In this document: one piece after another, positions 7,878-18,854 of the stretch
How positions within the stretch are numbered: position 1 is the first letter of the stretch
How the letters are laid out: each line of letters opens with the position of its first letter
Assembly: GCA_016722075.1 (NCBI GenBank)
Contig: JADKGW010000001.1
Coordinates: 3,286,001 to 3,350,000, forward strand
DNA length: 64,000 nucleotides
Source of the DNA: Candidatus Kouleothrix ribensis
GTDB lineage: Bacteria > Chloroflexota > Chloroflexia > Chloroflexales > Roseiflexaceae
Direction: 5' to 3'
Program-made: the position numbers and the translations under genes
The notes under the pieces: generated by a model
What the model was told of the DNA's origin: nothing
The model's input: the letters and a program-made list of their open reading frames with translations, nothing else
The model's database searches: none

Positions 7878-9548
7878 ATGTCTGAATCGTCGCACGAGAA
7901 TCAAGCTCGCTTCATCCATGCAGTCACATCACCGCTAACGGCCCTGCGTGGCGCGATCGACCTGCTGCGCAATCCGCGCCGCTCCTTCGACGACCCGGTG
8001 ACGCGCGATCTGATCGACACACTCGAGCGCAACTGCCTGCGGCTGAGCGGCTACCTCGATACCCTGCTCAAGCATCATACGATCGAGGATCGACTTGTTC
8101 AGATTGCTGTGCCGATCGAAGCGTTCAGCATTGAGCCGCTCCGGTCGTTAGAAGCTCCGGGCACCTTAGCACGCTCTACGCCGCCCACTCAGATTTTGGA
8201 CAGCCCAATGATGGACACATCCCCCGATACGCAGCTAAAAGACACGGTAGTACCAGTAAACAGTACCGTGCTCCTGATCGGCCAGCGCGTGGCTGTGAGC
8301 GCCGCAATTGCACCGGCACTACGCCAGGCCGGCTATCGCGTGCTGGTGGCCGAAAGCGGTATCGACGGCATCGATTTGGCACGCGCGCAGCGGCCCGACC
8401 TGATCTTGCTCGATAGCGACCTGCCGCTGATCAGCGCGCCTCAGATCGTCAAGGTGCTGCGCGAAGACCCCGACACCAAAACCATCCCGGCCCTGCTGGT
8501 GGCACCGCAGGCGCCGGCCGGCGATGCGCACGACGGCCGCGCCGAGCTGCTGGCGCTCAGCGACCCGGTGGCCGCGCAGCTGTCGAAGATCGGCCAGGTG
8601 ATCGTCGCGGCCCGCGCCACCGACACGCAAACCCCCACCCTGCTGATCGTTGACGACGACACCGACATCCAGCGCATCTTGATGCTGCGCATGCAGCAGG
8701 ATGGCTACCGGGTGATCCAGGCGTTCAATGGCGCCGAGGCGCTCATGGCCGCCCAGAAGCATACCTTCGATCTGATCATCCTCGATCTGCTGCTGCCCGA
8801 TATCGACGGCTTCTCGGTGCTGGGCGCGCTGCGTGCCCGCAACGCCACCGCCACCACGCCGATCATCCTGCTCTCGGCGCGCGATAGCGCCCCTGAGAAG
8901 GTGCGCGGCCTGCAGCTGGGCGCCGACGACTACGTGACCAAGCCGTTCAGCCCGGCCGAGCTGCAGGCACGCGTGCGCGCGGCGCTACGGCGCTTCGAGC
9001 GCGAGGCCGGCGCCAACCCCTCGACGCGCCTGCCCGGCAATATTGCGATCGAGCGCGCGCTGCGCCGCCGGATCGAGCAACGCCTGCCGTTCGCGGTCTG
9101 CTACGCCGATATCGACAACTTCAAGGCCTATAACGATACCTACAGCTTCCTCAAGGGCGACGCGGTGATCCACCAGACGGCCAACGTGCTGCTCGAGGCG
9201 GTTGCCCAGCGCGGTAATTACGACGACTTCGTGGGCCATATCGGCGGCGATGATTTCGTGGTGATTACTACCCCCGATCGTGCCCAGCCGATCGCCGCGC
9301 ACGCAATCAAGAACTTCGATCTGCTCAGCCCGCTGTTCTACGACCCGGCCATCCGCAAGATCGGGTATATCGACGCGGTCGATCGCATGGGCCGCGCTAC
9401 CCGCTACCCATTCATGAGCCTGTCAATCGGGATCGTCAGCACCGCGCGGCACCCCATCCGCCACGTGGCCGAGGTCGCGCAGCGCTCGGTTGAGCCAAAG
9501 AAGCGCGCCAAAGACACGCTGGGCAGCAACTACGTACTCGAAGATTAG
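7878..9548 (+). CDS. HisKA-like/REC/REC/GGDEF response regulator (probable diguanylate cyclase)
   Basis: A 556-residue protein. Residues 1-70 resemble a HisKA dimerisation helix (RFIHAVTSPLTALRG, candidate His14), but the residue after His is Ala instead of Glu/Asp and there is no ATPase domain. A lower-GC linker follows. Receiver 1 (about 130-250) keeps an Asp (D179 in LILLDSDLP) but lacks the N-terminal acidic pair and the Lys, so it is degenerate. Receiver 2 (about 255-370) looks complete, with VDDDTD, D303 and VTKPF. The C-terminus is a GGDEF domain with DIDNFKAYND and the signature GGDDF at 456-460, compatible with cyclic-di-GMP synthesis. A second initiation near 8209 (MMDTSP) is possible. 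It has its own extended -10 promoter. Confidence 0.88.
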   Translation: MSESSHENQARFIHAVTSPLTALRGAIDLLRNPRRSFDDPVTRDLIDTLERNCLRLSGYLDTLLKHHTIEDRLVQIAVPIEAFSIEPLRSLEAPGTLARSTPPTQILDSPMMDTSPDTQLKDTVVPVNSTVLLIGQRVAVSAAIAPALRQAGYRVLVAESGIDGIDLARAQRPDLILLDSDLPLISAPQIVKVLREDPDTKTIPALLVAPQAPAGDAHDGRAELLALSDPVAAQLSKIGQVIVAARATDTQTPTLLIVDDDTDIQRILMLRMQQDGYRVIQAFNGAEALMAAQKHTFDLIILDLLLPDIDGFSVLGALRARNATATTPIILLSARDSAPEKVRGLQLGADDYVTKPFSPAELQARVRAALRRFEREAGANPSTRLPGNIAIERALRRRIEQRLPFAVCYADIDNFKAYNDTYSFLKGDAVIHQTANVLLEAVAQRGNYDDFVGHIGGDDFVVITTPDRAQPIAAHAIKNFDLLSPLFYDPAIRKIGYIDAVDRMGRATRYPFMSLSIGIVSTARHPIRHVAEVAQRSVEPKKRAKDTLGSNYVLED

Positions 9549-9567
9549 GGGTTCTGCGGCAATTGCG

Positions 9568-9954
9568 CTAGGCTGCCGCGACGTGCTGGTGCTGAAGGTG
9601 CTGGCCGAGCGCGCTACGCAGCTGCTCGCCGGCCAGTGGGCGCTCGATGTACCCATCGGCACCGAGGATCTCGGCCTGGTGGGCCAGGCGCTTGCTGGCC
9701 GCCGACACCAGGATGATCGGGGTGTTGCGGGTGACGCAGTCGGCTCGTAAGAAGAAGTACAGGTGTGGGTTGTCGGTGGCGTGCGATAGCTCGAGCAGGA
9801 TGATCTCGGGAGCGATCTGCTGGACAGTCTGGCGCAATTCGCTGGTGAGGCGCGAGGCCGAGAGCAGGTGGATGGTGTGGCTGCCTTCACCCAGCCCTTG
9901 CTGCACCGCACTGACTATTGTGGCGTTATCGGCAAAGCAGATGATTCGAGCCAT
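9568..9954 (-). CDS. degenerate receiver-domain protein (pseudo-receiver)
   Basis: A 128-residue protein with the receiver fold pattern. The phospho-acceptor Asp is replaced by Glu (E55 in ILLELSHA), the acidic pair is reduced to FADNA, and the conserved Lys is Arg (R105 in YIERPL). It therefore probably cannot be phosphorylated in the usual way and may act as a constitutively on or off partner. The start at 9954 follows a good ribosome site (AAGGAAG, seven bases upstream). It is convergent with the GGDEF gene, with only 19 bases between stops. Confidence 0.8.
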   Translation of the reverse strand: MARIICFADNATIVSAVQQGLGEGSHTIHLLSASRLTSELRQTVQQIAPEIILLELSHATDNPHLYFFLRADCVTRNTPIILVSAASKRLAHQAEILGADGYIERPLAGEQLRSALGQHLQHQHVAAA

Positions 9955-10136
9955 TGCAGTGCTTCCTTTGCGTTCACACACGTCTACTTTCTATAATGCC
10001 ACGCACACAGTGTGAGTTACGCAGGCCTAGCCAACCCACAGCCAGGCGCTACTAGCGCGAATCGTAATGGCCAGATCGCATCCCGTTCACACGTGATTTT
10101 GATCGGGAGGTGGCGATCTATCAGGGGTAGGGTTTG

Positions 10137-10172
10137 CGCCTAGCATGCCGGGCGACGTGGATACCCCTCCCC
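10137..10172 (+). repeat. dispersed short element, copy 1
   Basis: A divergent copy of a short sequence also found at 17437-17480 and 20895-20946. Shared features are an AGCATGC(C/T)GGGC palindromic core followed by a G-rich step and then GGATACCCCTCCCC. Here the core reads TAGCATGCCGGGCGACG. It sits in the 253-base gap between the pseudo-receiver and the lipid kinase, which otherwise shows nothing I can name. Confidence 0.75.
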
Positions 10173-10207
10173 GCGTGCGGGCGCTCAGAATCAATCGGGC
10201 GAACCCA

Positions 10208-11122
10208 CTAGACCAGCACCTCGAGCGCGCTCGGCATGGTTTCGACCGTCACCTGGCGCGCGTCGGTCGCAATCACCTCGCCGTCGGTAGCTACCGGCAT
10301 TGAGGCGCTACAGGTGGCGGTGATATTGCGCGCGCGCCCCATGGTCACCTGCTTCAGGTGTGTGTGCGTGCCCTCCATCACCTTGGGAATATGGCGGATG
10401 ATCTCATCGATGCGCATATTGTCGACCAGGCACAGGTCGAGCAGGCCATCATCGGTGAGCGCCTCGGGCGTTAGCCAGAAGCCGCCGCCCTGGCAGCGCC
10501 CATTAGCGATGCTGGCGAACAGCAGCCGGCGGTGTACGCGGTGCCCGTCGTACTCGACGACCATCGGGTGGGCTTTGTAGCTGGCCAGCGCACGAATAAT
10601 CGCCACCAGGTACACCGCCAGGCCCTTGAGCTTGGTCAGCTTGAGCGCCTCGGCGGCGGCCTGCGCATCGAAGCCCATGCCCAGCGCGTTGATAAAGTAG
10701 CGCGGCTGATTATCACCAACCTGCACGCGGCCAAGGTCGATCACTTGCGCATGCGTGCCGAGCGCGCGCCGCACGCCACCGGTGATATCGTTGGCCTCGA
10801 AGCCATCGAGCACCTTGATGAAGTCGCTGCCGGTGCCGAGCGGGATGATCCCCAGCTGGGCGCGGCGGCCCAGGCTCGCCTCAGCCCCCTTGATCCCGTT
10901 TACAACCTCGTTGATCGTGCCGTCGCCACCCACCGCCACGATCCGATCGTAGCCATGCTCGACGCCCTGCCAGGCCAACTCAGTCGCGCCGCCGCGTGCA
11001 TGGGTTGCCAGGATGGCATGCTCGACGCCGCTCGCGCGCAGGGCATCCTCGAGCTCGGGCCGCCGCCGCCCGGCCATGCCGCGGCCGGCCCATGGGTTGA
11101 TGATCGTCAGCAGTTTGGTCAT
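10208..11122 (-). CDS. diacylglycerol/lipid kinase family protein (YegS/DagK-like)
   Basis: A 304-residue protein of the DAGK catalytic family, which phosphorylates diacylglycerol or related lipids with ATP, usually at the inner membrane face. The family nucleotide-binding signature GGDGTINEVVNG is at residues 65-76. The N-terminal INPWAGRG and the later FINALGMGFDAQ and VATDGE motifs also match the family. Length is typical. ATG 11122 is supported by an extended -10 promoter about 40 bases upstream. It stands alone on the minus strand, downstream of the sigma/anti-sigma pair. The true lipid substrate cannot be read from sequence. Confidence 0.92.
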   Translation of the reverse strand: MTKLLTIINPWAGRGMAGRRRPELEDALRASGVEHAILATHARGGATELAWQGVEHGYDRIVAVGGDGTINEVVNGIKGAEASLGRRAQLGIIPLGTGSDFIKVLDGFEANDITGGVRRALGTHAQVIDLGRVQVGDNQPRYFINALGMGFDAQAAAEALKLTKLKGLAVYLVAIIRALASYKAHPMVVEYDGHRVHRRLLFASIANGRCQGGGFWLTPEALTDDGLLDLCLVDNMRIDEIIRHIPKVMEGTHTHLKQVTMGRARNITATCSASMPVATDGEVIATDARQVTVETMPSALEVLV

Positions 11123-11157
11123 GCGCGCCTACATAGTGCGATCGGTGTGGCACATCG

Positions 11158-11166
11158 ATCATACCA
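11158..11166 (-). promoter_or_regulatory. extended -10 promoter (TGG TATGAT)
   Basis: On the minus strand TGG TATGAT precedes the lipid kinase start by about 36 bases. One mismatch to TATAAT; no -35 was identified. Confidence 0.5.
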
Positions 11167-11249
11167 TTGGGCGGCGATCCGGGCAAGTTGGCGTTCGCTC
11201 GGCGCTGTGGGCGCGGCTGCACGAGGCACCGGCGGCAGCCCCGCAGCGA

Positions 11250-11507
11250 TTACGGATTGGGCTCGGCACGCTTCCAGTTGCGGAACACACTCAACAAGGT
11301 ATCGCGCGCCTGCGGATCGATCGACTCTTCGGTCAGCTTGCCGGCCAGCCGGATGGTCTGGCGCATCTGCTCGAAGTAGGCGCTACAGCCGGGGCAGACA
11401 GCAAGGTGCGCCTCGAAGATGGCGTGATCGCGGGGCGACATGGCCCCTTCGAGATACTCGGTCACCAGCTCGACCATCTCGCGGCAGGTTAGATACTCAC
11501 GGCTCAT
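11250..11507 (-). CDS. anti-sigma factor, zinc-finger (ZAS/zf-HC2) type
   Basis: A short 85-residue protein carrying the ZAS zinc-binding pattern: His34, Cys38 and Cys41 in FEAHLAVCPGC, with an additional Cys8. Such proteins bind and inhibit the ECF sigma factor encoded beside them, and often respond to redox or ligand changes. There is no membrane segment, so it should be cytoplasmic. It starts three bases after the sigma factor stop codon, a classic sigma/anti-sigma operon. Confidence 0.93.
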   Translation of the reverse strand: MSREYLTCREMVELVTEYLEGAMSPRDHAIFEAHLAVCPGCSAYFEQMRQTIRLAGKLTEESIDPQARDTLLSVFRNWKRAEPNP

Positions 11508-11510
11508 ATG

Positions 11511-12197
11511 CTACGCTTCTATATTCAGGTACTGCTCGAGGGCACGGCGCACTTTTGCGCGCGCGCGATGCAGCAATACGCGTTGGTTGGTCTCAGTTAT
11601 TATCAACATATTACAGATTTCTTCCGAACTCCAGCCTTCGATGTCGCGCAGCGTAATAACTTCGCGTTGGGCCGGCGGCAGTGCGGCGATGGCCACCCGC
11701 AGCTTGGCCAGCGTCTCGCGCGCCACCAGCCGCTCTTCGGGCAGCTCGTTCCAGCTGCGTGGGTACGAAACCCAGATGTTGGCCCAGGCGGGGTGATCGG
11801 CCGGCCAGAATTGATCGGGGTCGACGCTCGTTTCGGCCAGGCCTGCCTCGGCGCTGGCCAGATCGGAAAAAGCGATGCTGCGGCCCTCGCGCTGGCCGCG
11901 CGTCTTGGCGCGGTTCGTGAGAATGCGGAAGATCCAGGTTTTCAGCGACGAGCGCCCTTCGAAGCGCGCCAGCCCCTGCAGCACGCCCAGCCATGTCTCC
12001 TGCACAACCTCTTCAGCGACTGCCCGGCTATGCACATACATCAGCGCCAGCCGCAACAGCATACTATGATAGCGATCGACCAGCGCGACGAAGGCAGCCT
12101 CGTCGCCGGCACGCAACGCGGCGATCAGCTGTAACTCGTCGGCGCTGGCCGGCGGGCCGGCTTCGGTTGGTTGCTGTTCCTGCGTGGTCTCGGCCAT
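11511..12197 (-). CDS. ECF-family RNA polymerase sigma factor
   Basis: A 228-residue ECF sigma factor. Region 2 spans about residues 30-100 (DRYHSMLLRLALMYV through TWIFRILTNRAKTRG), and region 4 is at the C-terminus (LPPAQREVITLRDIEGWSSEEIC). The linker between them is longer than usual and acidic. ATG 12197 was chosen because GGAGGT lies ten bases upstream and the domain begins soon after; further upstream in-frame codons reach into the divergent regulatory region. It is cotranscribed with the ZAS anti-sigma factor and divergent from the thioredoxin reductase fusion gene. Control of thiol homeostasis is a reasonable but untested idea from that adjacency. Confidence 0.94.
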   Translation of the reverse strand: MAETTQEQQPTEAGPPASADELQLIAALRAGDEAAFVALVDRYHSMLLRLALMYVHSRAVAEEVVQETWLGVLQGLARFEGRSSLKTWIFRILTNRAKTRGQREGRSIAFSDLASAEAGLAETSVDPDQFWPADHPAWANIWVSYPRSWNELPEERLVARETLAKLRVAIAALPPAQREVITLRDIEGWSSEEICNMLIITETNQRVLLHRARAKVRRALEQYLNIEA

Positions 12198-12405
12198 GAG
12201 TGCAGGCACCTCCAATTGATCAGGTAGGGTAGCGGTAGTTGCGAATGCGTGGCTGCTGCCTAGCTGCGGATACGCGCAGTATAATACAGATTCGCGAATC
12301 GTGGCGCGGAGCGGCGGGATAGGTGTAACGCACCGGCACCACGGTAGACTAGATCTGCAATGACCGATCGATACCGATGTATGTAGCCCGACAGGAGGCC
12401 TGCGC

Positions 12406-13587
12406 ATGGCTCACACGAACCTCACCGTCTATGGTGCCACCTGGTGCAGCGATTGCAAGCGCGCCAAGAAGTTTCTGGGCGAGCAGCGTGTTCACTACAA
12501 CTGGGTTGATGTCGAGCAGGACGCCGCCGGCCTGGCGCTGGTCGAGCGCGTCAACAACGGCAAGCGGATCATCCCGACGATCGTGTTCGACGACGGCAGC
12601 ATGCTGGTCGAGCCGAGTAATGCCGAGCTGGCGGCGAAGCTGGGCCTGCAGACCCGCGCGAAGATGGATTATTACGACCTGATCTGCATCGGCGGCGGCC
12701 CAACCAGCCTGACGGCCGCGCTCTACGCCGCGCGCGAGGGCCTGGATGTGCTGGTGATCGAGCGGAGCGGCCTGGGTGGCCAGGCCGGCGTGACTGAGCG
12801 GCTCGACAACTTCCCCGGCTTCCCCGAGGGCATCGGCGGCGCCGAGTTTGCCGACCGGCTGACCCAGCAAGCGCGCCGGTTCGGCGTCGAGCTGCTGCAG
12901 GCCCAGGAAGTGACCAGCCTGCGCAGCGAAGCGGAGTCGCACTATGTCACCACCGCCGACGGCAACCAGCATGGCGCGCGCGCCGTGCTGATCGCCACCG
13001 GCTCGACCTACAAGCGGCTGGGCGTGCCCGGCGAAGATGAGCTGATCGGCGCGGGCGTACACTTCTGCGCCACCTGCGACGGCCCGTTCTACAAAGGCCG
13101 CCACGTGGCGGTGATCGGCGGCGGCAATAGCGCCGGCGAAGAGAGCCTGTTCCTCACGCGCTTCGCCGACAAGGTCACGATCCTGGCGCGCGGCGATGCG
13201 CTGACCGCCAGCAAGGTGGTGGTCGACAAGCTCGCCGAGACGCCTAAAGTCGAGGTGCGCTACAACACCGAGGTAACGGCGCTGCACGGCGAGGCCAAGC
13301 TCAGCGCGATCTCGATCCGCAACCGCACCACCGGCGCGACCGAGCAGCTCGAACCGGCCGGCGTGTTCGTGTTCATTGGGCTGACGCCGAACAGCGGCTG
13401 GCTGCCGCCCGAGATTACGCGCGACCAGTATGGCTTTGTGGTCACCTCGACGACGCTCGAAACCAGCGTGCCGGGTATTTTTGCGGCCGGCGACGTGCGC
13501 AAGGGCAGCACCAAGCAGGCCGCCAGCGCGGCCGGCGAGGGCGCGACTGTGGCGCTGATGGTGCGCGAGTACCTCAAGGGCGTATAA
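12406..13587 (+). CDS. glutaredoxin-thioredoxin reductase fusion
   Basis: A 393-residue flavoprotein. Residues 1-80 form a glutaredoxin/NrdH-like domain with the redox pair C14/C17 (TWCSDC). Residues about 88-393 form a class II thioredoxin reductase with the FAD motif GGGPTSLTAALYA, the redox-active CATC at 221-224, the NADPH motif GGGNSAGEES, and the FAD-closing GIFAAGDVR. It should pass electrons from NADPH to a disulfide through its own fused thiol domain. AGGAGG lies upstream of ATG 12406. The gene is followed one base later by glucose dehydrogenase, a possible NADPH source. It is divergent from the ECF sigma factor. Confidence 0.94.
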   Translation: MAHTNLTVYGATWCSDCKRAKKFLGEQRVHYNWVDVEQDAAGLALVERVNNGKRIIPTIVFDDGSMLVEPSNAELAAKLGLQTRAKMDYYDLICIGGGPTSLTAALYAAREGLDVLVIERSGLGGQAGVTERLDNFPGFPEGIGGAEFADRLTQQARRFGVELLQAQEVTSLRSEAESHYVTTADGNQHGARAVLIATGSTYKRLGVPGEDELIGAGVHFCATCDGPFYKGRHVAVIGGGNSAGEESLFLTRFADKVTILARGDALTASKVVVDKLAETPKVEVRYNTEVTALHGEAKLSAISIRNRTTGATEQLEPAGVFVFIGLTPNSGWLPPEITRDQYGFVVTSTTLETSVPGIFAAGDVRKGSTKQAASAAGEGATVALMVREYLKGV

Positions 13588-13588
13588 C

Positions 13589-14699
13589 ATGAAGGCAATT
13601 GCAGTGTTTCCCGGCCAGGCTCATAGCATTCACCTGGCCGACCTACCGATGCCGCGCGTCGATGAGGTGCCGGGTGGGCGCGGTGTGCTGGTGCAGGTGC
13701 TGCGCGTCGGCGTCGATGGCACCGACAAAGAGATCAACGCGGCCGAGTATGGCGCCGCGCCACCCGGCTACGATTTCCTCACAATCGGCCACGAGTCGTT
13801 CGGGCGGGTGGTTGAGGTTGGCCCGCAGGTGGTTGGCCTGGCGCCCGGCGATTATGTGGTGGCGACGGTGCGGCGGCCGGGCGGCAGCATCTACGACCAG
13901 ATCGGCACCTACGATATGACTACCGACGACGTGTACTTCGAGCGCGGGATCAACCTGCGCCACGGCTACCTGACCGAGTACTACGTCGACGATCCCGAGT
14001 ATATCGTGAAGCTGCCGGGCGCGCTGCGCGACGTGGGCGTGCTGCTCGAGCCGCTCAGTGTGGCCGAGAAGGGCATCGAGCAGGCTTACGAAATCCAGCG
14101 GCGCCTGAAGGTCTGGCAACCGCGCCGCGCCGCCGTGGTGGGTGCCGGCCCGCTCGGGTTGCTGGCGACGCTGGCGCTGCGGTTGCGTGGCCTGGAGGTG
14201 ACGACCCTGGCGCGCAGCGCGCCGCCAACCCTGAATAGCCAGCTGGCCGAGGCGCTGGGCGCGCGCTACCTCAGCACGCGCGACACGGCGCTGGCGCAGG
14301 CCGCCGCCCAGCACGGCCCGTTCGACATCATCTTCGAGGCTACCGGCGCGAGCAGTGTGGTGTTCGAGGCCATGGAGGCGCTCGGCCGGAACGGCGTGCT
14401 GGTGCTCACCGGCATCAGCGGCGGCGACCGCCAGGTTGAGGTGCCGGGCGATCGGATCTTGCTTGGCTTTGTGCTCGGCAACAAGGTGGCCGTCGGCTCG
14501 GTGAATGCGAACCGCAGCTACTTCGAGCGCGGCGTATACGATATGGCACTGGCCGTAGCGCAATACCCCGGCTGGCTCGAACGGCTGCTGACCCACCCGG
14601 TGCGCGGGTTGGGCAACTACACCGAGATGATCCGGCTTTTGACCGAGGAAAAGAACGCGATCAAGGTGTTTGTCGAGGTGGCCGGCGTGGAGGGCGAAC

Positions 14700-14716
<17 letters not shown>
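13589..14716 (+). CDS. gdh: zinc-dependent glucose 1-dehydrogenase (MDR family)
   Basis: A 375-residue medium-chain dehydrogenase of the archaeal-type glucose dehydrogenase group, which oxidises glucose to gluconolactone with NAD(P)+. Probable catalytic-zinc ligands are D43 (VGVDGTD), H68 with E69 (TIGHESFG), and E154 (LLEPLSV). The usual Cys is Asp, as known for haloarchaeal glucose dehydrogenase. The Rossmann motif is GAGPLGLLATLALR near 184. Its start lies one base after the Grx-TrxR fusion stop, and its end overlaps the glucosidase start by 17 bases, so the three genes look like one operon. Glucose released by the next enzyme is a plausible substrate. Confidence 0.85.
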
Positions 14717-17429
<2,713 letters not shown>

Positions 17430-17436
17430 GGTGTAG

Positions 17437-17480
17437 GGGCTTTCGCCCAGCATGCTGGGCTACGCGGATACCCCTCCCCT
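17437..17480 (+). repeat. dispersed short element, copy 2
   Basis: The sequence starting GTGTAGGGGC and containing the perfect palindrome GCCCAGCATGCTGGGC, then TACGCGGATACCCCTCCCC. It lies eight bases after the glucosidase stop and matches copies at 10137 and 20895, the latter also just downstream of a glycosidase gene. Confidence 0.85.
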
Positions 17481-17530
17481 AGCAGGAGGGCGAGCATGTG
17501 GCGTTGCCATGCGCGGCCGATCACGCGTCT

Positions 17531-17673
17531 GATACCAAATCCGGTTAATCGCTTGGTTTATGGTGGGGGTTCGGGGGCGGCAAAGCCGCCCCCGAAATGC
17601 TCTTTTGGTGTGCGATGCCTGGCAAAGCCAGGCATCGCACACCAAAACGAACGTAATCAAACGGAGTTGGTAT
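17531..17673. mobile_element. MITE-like element with terminal inverted repeats and two perfect hairpins
   Basis: A ~143 bp non-coding block. Imperfect terminal inverted repeats of about 20 bp begin ATACCAAATCCGGTTAAT at the left and ATACCAACTCCGTTTGAT at the right (read inward). Inside are two perfect hairpins: stem 17570-17581/17585-17596 and a 21 bp stem 17603-17623/17627-17647, each with an AAA loop. No transposase is present. This structure is typical of a miniature inverted-repeat element moved in trans. It lies between the glucosidase and a lower-GC oxidoreductase gene. Confidence 0.7.
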
Positions 17674-17717
17674 GATTTCCGGTGGCGCGCCTGGGCCATG
17701 GTTTAGGTTTGGTTGCT

Positions 17718-18674
17718 CTATTCGACGGTTACAATAACTTTTCCTCTGGCATGTCCTGCTTCAAGATACCGAATGGCTTCAGCCGTCTCACGTAGCGGGT
17801 AAGATCTATCGATAACTGGGACGACTTTCCCAGACTCAAGCAGCTCTTTGATGAAAAGCAGATCCTTTTGGTTTGCTTTCGCCGTCTCCATCATACCGAC
17901 GCGCTTACCTCCCAGGAACATGATCTGGAACAAGCGCGACAGGCTTGTAAACCCGGCAACGGCACAGATGCCATTCGGGCGTAACGCGCGCTTATAATCT
18001 GAAACCGAGCGATTGCCCACCGCATCAAAAATCAGGTCGTACTGCTGGCCAGTGTTGGTGAAATCTACTTGCGTGTAATCAATCACGTGATCTGCGCCAA
18101 TCGAGCGCACCATGTCGAGATTGCGCGTGCTGCATACGCCAGTCACTTCTGTTCCGAATGACTTGGCAATCTGCACCGCATATGTACCCACGCCACCAGA
18201 CGCACCGTTAATCAGCACGGTTTGACCTGGCCGAATCTGTCCTTTATCGCGCAAGCCCTGCAAAGCAGTGAAGGCCGCTAACGGAACGGCTGCCGCTTGC
18301 TCGAATGTCAGCCTGGCTGGTTTCAATGCCAATAGCGCTTCAGGAGCGCACACATACTCGGCAAAACTACCCAGCTCGTGTAAGGGCAGCTCCCCAAACA
18401 CATCGTCACCTACTTGAAACCGCGTTGCGTTGCTGCCAACCGCTTCAACGCGCCCCGCAACATCAGCGCCGAGCCTGGTGTTCTTAGGTTTGAGCAGCCC
18501 ATTCGCGAAACGTGCCAAGAACGGCTCTGCGCGCATAAGGTGCCAGTCGGCCGGATTGGCGGACGCCGCGTGAACCTTGACCAATACCTGATCGTCCTTG
18601 GGCGTGGGTTTTTCTACATCCTTGAGCTGAAGCACGTCCGGTGATCCGTATGTTGTGTAGACAATCGCTTTCAT
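17718..18674 (-). CDS. NAD(P)-dependent medium-chain oxidoreductase (quinone reductase-like)
   Basis: A 318-residue zinc-independent MDR protein of the quinone oxidoreductase group. It has the N-terminal GroES-like fold with AASANPADWHLMR, the linker GADVAGRVEAVG, and the NADPH motif INGASGGVGTYAVQIAKSFG. Such enzymes reduce quinones or activated alkenes using NADPH. A good ribosome site (GGAGGAAG) precedes ATG 18674. Base composition is clearly less GC-rich than the flanking genes, and a MITE-like element adjoins its 3' end, so recent acquisition is likely. It has no operon partner. Confidence 0.9.
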   Translation of the reverse strand: MKAIVYTTYGSPDVLQLKDVEKPTPKDDQVLVKVHAASANPADWHLMRAEPFLARFANGLLKPKNTRLGADVAGRVEAVGSNATRFQVGDDVFGELPLHELGSFAEYVCAPEALLALKPARLTFEQAAAVPLAAFTALQGLRDKGQIRPGQTVLINGASGGVGTYAVQIAKSFGTEVTGVCSTRNLDMVRSIGADHVIDYTQVDFTNTGQQYDLIFDAVGNRSVSDYKRALRPNGICAVAGFTSLSRLFQIMFLGGKRVGMMETAKANQKDLLFIKELLESGKVVPVIDRSYPLRETAEAIRYLEAGHARGKVIVTVE

Positions 18675-18854
18675 GCGCTTCCTCCGCCTGCCCTTGCTAC
18701 TTCATCAATTCTATGTACGTTGATACGAGCGAATTCGTTGCAGTGAAGGGCGCTGCGAGCGGCATGGCAAGCGCAAAAGCCAACGTACTATGTTGGGAAG
18801 AAGTGCGCTAAGATAGTGTTGGGGAAGGCCGGCGAGCGACAGAGGGGGCTGCCG

